Source of the DNA: Alloascoidea africana
Lineage: Eukaryota > Ascomycota > Alloascoideomycetes > Alloascoideales > Alloascoideaceae
NCBI GenBank assembly: GCA_030581615.1
Contig: JAKTTT010000004.1
Location: forward strand, 372,001 to 436,000
Direction of reading: 5' to 3'
DNA length: 64,000 bases
The notes below the pieces were generated by a model that saw nothing but the letters and a program-made list of their open reading frames with translations, was not told where the DNA came from and did not search any database. The position numbers and the translations under genes are program-made. Below, one piece after another: positions 9,485 to 19,068 of the stretch; position 1 is the first letter of the stretch; every line of letters begins with the position of its first letter.

Positions 9485-9531
9485 AGGCCATTATGAGGAA
9501 AGATTAAATCGGTATTATGCCTCAATGGCCT
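9485..9531. repeat. Imperfect inverted repeat, 3' of the zinc-ribbon gene
   Basis: AGGCCATTATGAGG at 9485 pairs with CCTCAATGGCCT at 9520-9531 (reverse complement AGGCCATTGAGG), with a loop of about 20 nt. It could be an RNA hairpin in a 3' untranslated region or a DNA foldback. Confidence 0.4.
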
Positions 9532-10627
9532 ATATCTTATTGTCTCTGGTATTCAAAAGATATTTCCCTGTCCTCATTTCACACATTATGTTACGATCAT
9601 TCCTTCGATTTGCAGGAGGAATAAACTCATCACGCCAAACCTATTTTTGGTTTGGATTGTTTTTTTGTTTATTTCCTCCTTGTGCGCTTTTCCGTTCAAA
9701 TCTAAACTAAAATGTCTCAATTTTGCATTCACGAGCTGCCGGCCTATTTTTTTTTTTTCATCTTTTTTTTTTTCATCTTTACATCATTGACGAATGGCCT
9801 TCTATTTTTTTTGTTATTGTTATTGTTTTTGAATGAGTGTCAATCATGATGATACGCTATTCCTACCTTTTGCTTACGAAAATGGCGCCCTTTATCTTGG
9901 TTCCCTCCCTGCGTTCCTTTTATTTGTTCTGATCTGTTTCATCACCATGTATATATACTATAACTAGCATCTCGAGATACATGTACTTATGGCCGTCTCT
10001 TTTTTATGTATTGCAGTCTATTTCTTTTTTTGTTGTTGTCTTGCTCTCTATCACATTTCATTTCAATTGATTTGCTTTCTGCTGTTGTTTTTTTTAGTCC
10101 GATCTATATATACATTTATATCTTCTATGTTTATATTTGTATGTAGCGCCAAGGATCATCTTCTAGCTTGCTGTTTCTAATTTTAGGTACATATATGCAT
10201 ATGCCAGGTCCAGGAACAAGAACTGCCTAGTTGGGCAATTAGGTATGCATCATCGTTGGAGCAGAAAAATGTGATGCCATGTCATCAAGTAGCCTCAAGA
10301 TTTTGGTTTTCGTTTCTCTCCAAGAATCCTTTTCGTTGGGGTGATTACAACGTTCAAAGTCTTGGCTGAATTGAATTTAGGAACAAGTAAAAAGGCCTGC
10401 ACTGGTGTTGTCTGGTCAGCACGGGAACAAGCCCGCGGCATAAACAAAGGTTTATTCCGTCAGACATAATATACATACTAAGATCTGAATAAATAATCTT
10501 CATGGATTTCGCCAAGCCGCGCCATCGGATCATATTGGCGTCTTTGTTCTCAAGTCTTTTTTTTTTTTTGTTGGTGGTGAGTGGAAGAATCATCTGAGGA
10601 GGAATAATCAGGATACTCGATACTCAT

Positions 10628-10678
10628 AGAAATCATACTCCTCAATTAGCTAAGCTTACCGGTAAACTTATGATTTCT
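10628..10678. repeat. Nested inverted repeat around a TTACCGGTAA palindrome
   Basis: AGAAATCATA (10628-10637) and TATGATTTCT (10669-10678) are perfect 10-bp inverted arms. Between them lies the perfect palindrome TTACCGGTAA (10656-10665), extended imperfectly to AAGC/ACTT. No gene explains it. Confidence 0.45.
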
Positions 10679-13600
10679 AAAGTTTCTTTCTTATTTGTAA
10701 TCAAGGTACGTCCTTTGAATTTACAAGTTCTTCAATTACAAAGAAGATGATTCTCCGTTTACTGCTTACAAATAAGGATTTTCTTGAAAATCCCATGCTC
10801 TGATAATTTAGTCACTATTGGATCATCATAACCGTTACTATGAAATAACAAGAGCAATATATTCCATATCATATTATCTATTGTTGGGTGGTTTTGATAA
10901 ATCCGAAAAAGATTAATCCCAAGGGTGGGAGTCTCATCCGTGATTCTAACCATTGCGTAGTTAAATAATATTGCAAGCTTTTACTCTAGAGTGTACTTGA
11001 ACATGCAGCGATTTATCACCTATGAGATGGGAATAACCATATTCACCTGGAAAAACAAAAATATTATAAATGATGTAACGACAGTGAGTGTGTACTTTCG
11101 AAGTGCACTTGAATTTACTTTGTTAACAGCAGCCCATTTTGGGTTTATTTCATAACCCTTAACATTGCTATAATTTCATCTCTGGTAAAGTTTAAAAAAT
11201 GCCATTTTTCCTTGGTTTTCGGAGTTAACATTGAAGAAAACAACTGTCCTTGCCGCACAAAAACGCATGGCTTCAACAGTGTACTGTAGATACGTCAAAC
11301 GGATCGTGATTAAAACAACAGTAGTGGGCACTTGCATTTTAACTTTTTCATTCAGATGAGTTGGTAAAGCTTCTAAATAAAGATTCAGGTTGATTCTAAA
11401 TTCCCATTAATCTCAGCTCCATCTAAGATGGAGTTACTTTTATTTCTTCCAAAACTTTTGCTTACAAAACAATTTCCCATAATCATTAACTATTTCATCA
11501 CAATTGTTTCCAAGAATAAATATTGCCCATAAGATCGAGATGAGAGGAGATTTGTGCAAAATCTTTAAATAGTAGCTTGATTATAGGAGATTATGGAGCA
11601 TAGAAAGAGAAGAGTTCTACTTTTGACTAGGCTACCAGACCCGTTCTAAAAGAGTGTAGTCTAAAACCCCCACTTGCAAGTCACCCACAACCCAAACCAT
11701 TTTTAAATTACTTTTGTTGCTTGTTTTCTACATTTGTATTTGTAGAAATCAAAGTGGGTACAAAATAATCCAAATGAAACGGCATTCTATACCAACTGCG
11801 AGCGATTAGTGTATGATAACAGCTTCTTCGTTAAGGGCTAGTTCTCTTTTGAAAATCTCTGCGCTATAATTAGTCGTAAAGTCTGAAAGATAGTCTGCTT
11901 TGCGAATTGTTTGTTTGAATTGTTCTTGAACGGTATGAACGGGGATCCACACTCATCATTTAATGAAAAAGATATTTGGTAGAAAGATAAATGCAGGAAT
12001 CAGTCTACAAACTTGTCAAAAAGTGATTCGATAGATTTTCAATCTTTTGCATTAATATTTATTTAAGAAACTGCTTTTTTAGTATCCTTTCTCTGAAAAA
12101 CTTCTATTGGCCCTTGTTTTCCCCGGTCAGGAACTTGATGATTAATGCTCATTTTCCTACAAAAGCTGACAACTGAGCACACTGTAAAGAACCAGGAGCC
12201 CATTCTTTTTCTCGGGAATAGTGGGCATAGTGGGCATAGTTGTCTAACATTACATATTTTGTTTGAAATTTCGGACACACTAAAAAGTATCGGATATCTG
12301 ATGAAAAATTTGAGTTGAGTTAGTGCAGCGATCTGGAAAATCTTCATTTTCAAAGATACCCATTGTACCTTTCTACCAAATGAGCAAGCTATAACTCATT
12401 CTCTGATATGTTTGATACTTCTCTGATCACAATGCAACTGTTGTTTCCTATTACTGAATGTTCTGAGAAAAGAAGTGTTTCTGCTAATTCAAGAATTTTT
12501 CGCTCGGGAAAGAACTCCGAACCATCAGTTCATCAAAAGAACCATTTATAATAAGTTCTATATTCAGTAAGCTTAAAATAGTTGTCTGTCAATAAGAGGG
12601 AAAAAGGTTTTCCTCTTATAGCATGCCATGCTCGTTGTTCTAATCATAGTATTTGTTAAAAGGGAATTCTCAAGTTGGCTCCATCACAATTCCCTCGGCC
12701 AACACCCAACTAGCATATAGAAAAGGGGTCCCTTGGTTTCAATGCCTTAAGTCACTGTGATATTAACAGTTACAACTGCGAAAAAGGGACTACCAAGCAT
12801 GGGATGTCTCTGGATTATTGATTTGTATGGCACCGTTGTGTAAAGACTTTTTGGAAGTGAAACGCATCATGTTCCACAATTAACAAGAGCATAGTCATCC
12901 TAGTAAAGGCAATATATTTTAGGATTTGTCAAAGAATAGACATATTCCATCCAAATCGTTCATTGACTTTACACCTGATTAAAAGCAAGCATAAATACCA
13001 ATGATTAATGAAAACACTCCGAAACAATTATTCAAGATCAATAGCCTTATCAATTAAAGACTATGTCAAGAGAGCCTTAGGATATTGAAAGGACTAAGAA
13101 CGAAAAGACACAACCAAGCTACAAATTCCAAGGGTACAGAAAGTCTTCAGAGAAAAAGCATGGTGCATTGGAGAAAGATGTGGATTGTATGCGAGAAGTC
13201 GCAAGAAACCTTGAGGCAAATGTTGAGGATGATGGGAGATTTTGGAAACAAATGTTTTGTGAGAGAGTAATGGCAGTGGGTAGTAATTTTAGTCTCGTGT
13301 ACTCTATAGTAGAGCATCCAAGGCTAGTCTGAAAAGGTGGTTAGGATAAGCAAAGAGTCGTACATCCTCATTTTTGTAACTTGGGAATCGCGAATTAGCC
13401 TCTACTCACAGTTTCACATTTAGGATCAACATATTCTTTCCCTCTTTAAAGTATCATCTCTAAACCTAAAACATTTTAATCTCATGGAACAGTTCCATTA
13501 CAACTTTACTAGAAACTGGAAGTTAGGCTTTATCATAATTTAAACAGTAAACCCTTTTGGAAACACGCAAAACATCAAGGTACCTTACAATCAAAAATCC

Positions 13601-14887
13601 ACATAAAAAGTACAAAGATGTAAAATTATAAAGCAGACAGGTATGCTGAAAACTCCAAAAAGAGCGGGGTATGGTGTCTGGATTCAAAAACAATGCGTAA
13701 CTGTTACCTAGAAACTTCAAATCTTAGCTCTAGTTAATACCAGATTCAACTAGAGAAATGTCATCATAATAAGGAAAAGAGCTCTCCTGAGCTCCAAATA
13801 TCTAAAGAGTCGTTTGCTCCGTTTTACCATTCACTGGATTAAAAGCCTCGGATTTCCTGAGAACGCTTTCTCAAAACAAAATCTGCTATTTCTTTTTGAT
13901 TTTGATGCTAACAACTTGATGCTACGTTTGATCAAAATGAAGTTTGAACTTGTACATTGTTTCAATAATACCAATCAGTATATCTATATATGACAATTAA
14001 CAGTTTTGATTGTTTTTGACAGTCCCCTAACCCACCCTCTCCTTTTCCATGGATCGATAGCATGGTCAAAAAGTGTTCTAAAGGCTTGAATCGAGCGTGA
14101 CAGTTAAGGCTGAAAATAGTAAAGATCCATCCCGCCCTGAGGAAGGCACGTCAATAGTGTAAGTGCCATCCGCCTCCATAGAAAAAGATACCAACTGAAC
14201 AAACAAAACTCGTTCTCAAATTGCTTTCCAATTCAATCTAGAATTCTGATCTAGTGATCGCAAACTGGAAAGTGTCATCATTTTTTCACAAAGCTGACAG
14301 ATGTTCTTGGTCTGAAAACCTCCTTGAATTTTATCTGACTGTTTGACTGATTGGGACGACAGCCTTCAAGTTCCCAAAATTGGAGTCAAGTCGTGTAGAG
14401 ATGGGTTCGACTACCCACTCATTCTGATGAGCAGAGATGCAAAATGGTTAACTGGAGAGTGTCATGAGGAGTGAGAGGAAAGAAGGAAAGGGCAGTCTTG
14501 GGCGCTTAAATAGCCCAGAAACCTGCTCCCACAAGAAGCACTGCTGGTTTTCGACTCATTTGTGTGGGTCTCAGATGAGAGAAACACCTTCCGCCAACGG
14601 CTTGGCGTAAAGCGCTGTTCCGCCAACCGCCAGAAGCACTTCCCACAGGCAGTTGGCTTGAAATCAATTGAGATTAATCGAACAATTGTCCGTGCTCATT
14701 TACTTTGGACAAAGAAATAATAGTCGATAAGTAAGTTAAAGGTGAAGCAAAGCTGTACTATTTACTATTGTAGATGTAATTAGCGAGCCAGGCTACTTTC
14801 TCTATCGTTCACTAAAAAGGTTTCATAGTTTGTACGTCTTCCTTTTTCTAAACAAAGCCGAGAAGTACAAAGTTCATCGTATTTATC

Positions 14888-16228
14888 CTATTGATAGTTT
14901 ATTGTTGGACAAACCGAAAAACTTACCGGTATGTTGCTCCCCCGTTCGAGTGCAGGATAAAAGTGATAGTAATCACTAATATGATAGAGGTTAAGCTCAG
15001 AATCCAAAATCCAAGGTCCACTGACACCCCAATTGATAAGACACCTTGCTATGGACCGTGTGTATGTATCTATTATCACAAGCTCTTTATCCACTTTTAG
15101 AGTCAAGAACATGTATCGACCGTCTATGGAAAAATCGAGACTACTGCAATGAAACTCCTTATCATCTATCTCAAAGATGGTATAATTTTCGCGAGACAAT
15201 CGTGGACTTTCGTCTGGTGTATTCAAAGCATCAAGGATTGATATGCGCCATATAGATGCCCCCTCCAGGCTGTTTTGTACCAGCAGATAAAGGTCTGTTT
15301 CTGTGGCTTGAAAAATGCCACCATGCCCGCTAAACAAACACTTTTTAATAGCTATTGGCTCCCCGTTATGTATATTTACTACAAGCAAATGGTAGAGCCT
15401 GTTTAGATAATTTTCTTGTAGGTAAATGAACAAAAAGTTTTTGTTACATGACAGTCCTCGTATTCTTCCTTTGATATTGTCAAAACTATAATACCTAGAA
15501 AATGGGGATTTCCACAGGTATTTAGATTCAGCAGGGTCGTCCGATGTTAGGAAGGCGAATAGCTGGAATTCTTGATACCCTTCATTCGTTAAAGCTATCG
15601 TACTCTTGCCGAATGAGCATTTATATAAAGCAGAAACATTGAAATAATCTGACGAGTCACGATGTCGATGAGTTGTTAAAAAAGGTGTTACAACTGCTAG
15701 ATCTTTAGGAAATGGAAGCCCAGTAGATGCCCATTCTTTAGGATCTGAAAGTTGAAACGTTTCTTTTGAGAAATTGAACGTAACACCATAGATTCTAGTA
15801 CGTCGTTTTTCTGCAAAGTAGTTATAATAGATCAATGGAGCATTATAAATACAAGATTCTGATAGGTCTGAGACGCCAAACATTGCTCTCCCTGCCCCAA
15901 TCACAGTGGTAGGTTTTGTCGGTAGCACATTAAGATCCTTTTGATGCACGTTTAACTTCTGAAATGTTTGTCCTGTTGACATTATACTCCCTAGCTTGAT
16001 TGATTTCTTTGGGAATCTATTTGATCTTTGGACCATGGTATATCTCCATGTTTTGTTGGGCATTATCTGAATGTGAGCACTCTCAAGTTGTCTCATAACC
16101 TGATGACACTGCTTGTCGCTGAAGAATTGATACAGCAGATGACAAGTTTGAGAAAGGGATACAATATCCTTAATGTCTAAATAATAGCATAGTTCTAGTA
16201 TTAGCTCGGTTGATATAGATTGAAGCAT
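14888..16228 (-). CDS. F-box protein with probable beta-propeller C-terminus
   Basis: F-box proteins are substrate adaptors of SCF ubiquitin ligases. With the ATG at 16228 the product is 446 residues and opens directly with an F-box-like helix set (I-S-T-E-L-I-L-E-L-C-Y-Y-L-D-I-K-D-I-V-S, then L-S-Q-T-C-H-L-L-Y). The remainder is about 400 residues of beta-strand-rich sequence with repeated D-x-Y/W-x-F/L patterns, e.g. I-D-G-R-Y-M-F-L near the end, consistent with a propeller substrate-binding domain. A TTG-initiated upstream extension of 13 residues exists but is unlikely to be used. No close named orthologue is recognised, and the gene stands alone in a gene-poor region, as expected of a fast-evolving F-box family member. 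The gene looks intact. Confidence 0.78.
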   Translation of the reverse strand: MLQSISTELILELCYYLDIKDIVSLSQTCHLLYQFFSDKQCHQVMRQLESAHIQIMPNKTWRYTMVQRSNRFPKKSIKLGSIMSTGQTFQKLNVHQKDLNVLPTKPTTVIGAGRAMFGVSDLSESCIYNAPLIYYNYFAEKRRTRIYGVTFNFSKETFQLSDPKEWASTGLPFPKDLAVVTPFLTTHRHRDSSDYFNVSALYKCSFGKSTIALTNEGYQEFQLFAFLTSDDPAESKYLWKSPFSRYYSFDNIKGRIRGLSCNKNFLFIYLQENYLNRLYHLLVVNIHNGEPIAIKKCLFSGHGGIFQATETDLYLLVQNSLEGASIWRISILDALNTPDESPRLSRENYTIFEIDDKEFHCSSLDFSIDGRYMFLTLKVDKELVIIDTYTRSIARCLINWGVSGPWILDSELNLYHISDYYHFYPALERGSNIPVSFSVCPTINYQ

Positions 16229-19068
16229 GTTGGGCACCAAGTTAAATCTTGAGAAGATGTGCCACAAAAGGATGGGACTCCACCGTCATAATACGGGCTT
16301 AATGATGCTTTTGAAAAAACATTCATCCTCCAGTTACCCATCATAAATGCCAAAGCATCATTCAATCAATATCTATCCAAAACCGCTTTTTCAAGGGGCA
16401 TAGCTTTCTGATTTGTTTTATTTGACCATATAGTTGTGACTCTTCTATGGCGCTTGTAACTTGTCTTTAGGAAATCAAAAAACATGCTAAGCTTTGACAA
16501 AAGGCCACAATAACGAGAGTAAAAAAGTGGTACCGATTTGTGAAATCCAATCTTTTTAAGTAGCTGTGCACACATTTGTTGCATATCTCGACGCTGCTCT
16601 TTGTAGATGAAAGTTTCTTACAAGTTTGAAATAAGAATTGTGTATGATTTATTCAATTGCGTTAAAGGCCCCCTCTACTAAACCGTAGCTGGCAATTCTA
16701 ACCAAGAGTAGGGCAATAAGAAACGTAAATTTTCAATTCGCAACTATCAAGGTCGAGCCATATTTGGACCAAATTTCCTTATCGAGAGCAGTCTCTACTT
16801 TGACGTATCATTTGAACTCCAAAATCTCAGCAGAGGCAAAACACATTAGGCAAAGAAGATATGAGGACTGCTAAGAGTATTCATTTGCAAGGCTTAGTTA
16901 CATACTCGAACTAAGAATTCGGACACAATGGTTTTTCAACTTTGACATTCAATAACTACTCAGAACAGAACTGGAAACGGAGAAAAGAATCTTTGGTTCT
17001 GCATTTCTGCAGCTCATGTTTCTAAGTTATTATTCAATGTCAAAGTTGAGAAACTATTGTATTCGAATGAGACATCATGAGACTTTTACTCTTTCAAACA
17101 ATGTTTGTTGATTTAGACCATTATGTTTGCCCAACTGTACTCCTTGAGAGATGACACGCTTTTTTGAACTTGAGAATTGCCAGACTGTAAACATTTGATT
17201 CACGGCCTCTGCCATTACCATGCTAAGTTTTGAGAACTTGTTTCTTCATCTCTAGGCCAAAGGCCAGAAGTATAAAACGGCCTTGATGACATCCTCTTTA
17301 GTATAAGATTCTGAAAGCTTAATTCTTGATAATTCATAAGTGTTCATAAACTGCAGCTATAGAAAAACACAATTAAAAGTCAAAGGAGACTTAGAGATAA
17401 GGCATTTCGATTTTCTAGGATCAATTGCGTAAAGTTGTGGTTCATTGCAAGAGCATATGAAAGATTGTAAATCCCTATTCCAATGTCGTTCGACGAAGTG
17501 CTCACTCAAGAATACATAAGTGCCATCACTGTTCAAGAGAAAACTTGCCAAACAGATAACTTCGCGCATCATAAAGAGAAACTCATCAGGGTGTAAGTTG
17601 GAATGTTGTACGGAGACGAGAAAAATGCGTTCAATGGTAGGTACCAAAGTGATGATATAGCATTAGTTATTGCTTGCTTGATTCTAATATCGGCCGGAGA
17701 AAATAAAAAGACACAAATAAAGAGAAAAGTAGATAGAAGTTGTTTTAAAAAGTTGTGAAGGATGAATCAGTCTCGATGATCTGAAAATTACCCCATTCTT
17801 TTTGCTACACTTCATGATGTCTTTTCTCTGCTCTCTTATATTCGGCTTTCCATCGTTTTAAGCTGCTAATGATCTCATAGTTTTGCTCTTCTCATCCTTT
17901 TATGATAGATTGTACTAGATTTCTGGCGACATGTTGTGATCGGCTGACTTTCCACGCCATCCCAGGTAAGTCAGGTTATGAGCATCCTTCTTGTGATACA
18001 GACACCCATACTGTCGAAGGTGGAGTGTAGCGATGAACAGTGGTGGACACGTGGAACTGGGAAAGGGTATCACGAATGTGGTCAGACTAATGAACACGAA
18101 AGGAATAGGGAGTCGAAAGGAACTACAGAGAAAGATCTAAAGACTATGTCGTAGATCTGAGCACGAAGAAGAACTGGAACCAAAAAGCATGAAACTCTTT
18201 CTAACACTAGCACATACTAGTTCTTCCTATTTCAGTTTTCTACTGTATTGTCTCAACACGCTTACTTCTCTCATTATATACATAATGGATCATTTGGTCA
18301 AGTGGGAATTTATAGGGATTTATATTTTCAGCAAAATGATTTTTATTTTACTTCAAGTGATAGTGATAGCCATGAGCGTAATCCTCATACCCATGAAGAA
18401 TAAATCCATTCTCTACTTGACGTAGTTTGTAGTCCATCCTTTTTATAACAAGTCTGTGTTTAGAATGTAGAAAGATCTGGTTTCCGAATAAAAAGTCGGA
18501 AGAGGGACAGCCACCTAAGCTTGCAACTCCAAGGAGTATTTCATGTCTCAAAGGGCAGGCAATGCTGAGTAAACCCAAAATCTTTTGCCCAAAAAGTTTC
18601 TACCGAAACAGAGAGTTGAGCAATTAAGCGCCAGAGTCTGAGAGCCGTTGCAAAACTGAAAAGATCCTGAAACCGATCGAAGGGCCAGCTTATTCTCTGC
18701 CAAAATGTAGAGTCTCACTGGAAACAAGTCAATTGGTCTGATGGGACCAAAAATAATATTGGAAACCGATAGAAAAAGGTGGGTTTGGAAGAGAACGGAA
18801 GAACGGCTTTGTAAAAGATTGATACAAGAAAAAAAGAAACACGTAGATTCTGTGATAATATCAATCAATACGTTTCAGAGAAGCATAGGATTAAAATCAA
18901 CTTTACACGTGAAACTTAAGAAAAATGATCAGTTTTGTGGAGATGTACTATAACTCTACCATATCTTTCTGTAATTGCGCAATGATATACGTTTGATCTG
19001 ATAGTTTCTGTGCAACTATTTCTGCTAGAGCAGCTATGCATTCACTCATAACATGCGATAAAATATGA
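16229..19068. other. Gene-poor region with fold-back element and possible gene remnants
   Basis: 2.8 kb with no convincing gene. It contains the fold-back element at 16917-17068. Minus-strand frames at 17357-17647, 18348-18578 and 18548-18868 have protein-like composition but no complete gene. A strong donor (CCAG|GTAAGT) lies on the plus strand near 17964, and CTAAC followed by TTTCAG near 18203-18236 could form an intron of an unannotated transcript. Read as decayed coding material and/or non-coding transcription; not resolved. Confidence 0.35.
16917..17068. repeat. ~150-bp imperfect fold-back (inverted repeat) element
   Basis: The left arm 16917-16958 and right arm 17027-17068 match in inverted orientation at about 35 of 42 positions by eye, sharing the core CAACTTTGACATT. 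Most mismatches are transitions. The 68-nt spacer is itself partly self-complementary (CAGAAC / GTTCTG). No flanking target-site duplication was established. It could be a MITE-like element, a decayed terminal-inverted-repeat pair, or a structured RNA locus. Confidence 0.6.

Larger units (their letters stand above)
9206..14887. other. 5.7-kb gene-poor AT-rich region
   Basis: The largest gene-free stretch in the window. 9206-10600 has very T-rich tracts, e.g. two TTTTTTTTTTTTCATC-type runs near 9750-9780. From 10600 to 14880 the base composition looks more even. Several short inverted repeats are present (9485-9531, 10628-10678, a CGCCAA/TTGGCG hairpin near 14598). A GGTTCGACTAC B-box-like string at about 14403 lacks the rest of a tRNA. 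A 64-codon minus frame at 10759-10953 reads like protein and ends near a GTAAGC donor-like site, but is unsupported. No tRNA, LTR or transposase was recognised. Possible roles: centromere or pericentromere, decayed genes, or long regulatory/non-coding transcripts. Confidence 0.45.

Noticed and set aside
10190-10310. Short self-complementary stretch (TATGCATATGCC ... GGTATGCATC; CCTAGTT ... AATTAGG)
   Set aside because: Suggestive of a small RNA, but no snoRNA, snRNA or SRP hallmark could be matched.
14395-14425. tRNA B-box-like GGTTCGACTAC
   Set aside because: No A box at the right distance, no acceptor stem and an imperfect T arm.
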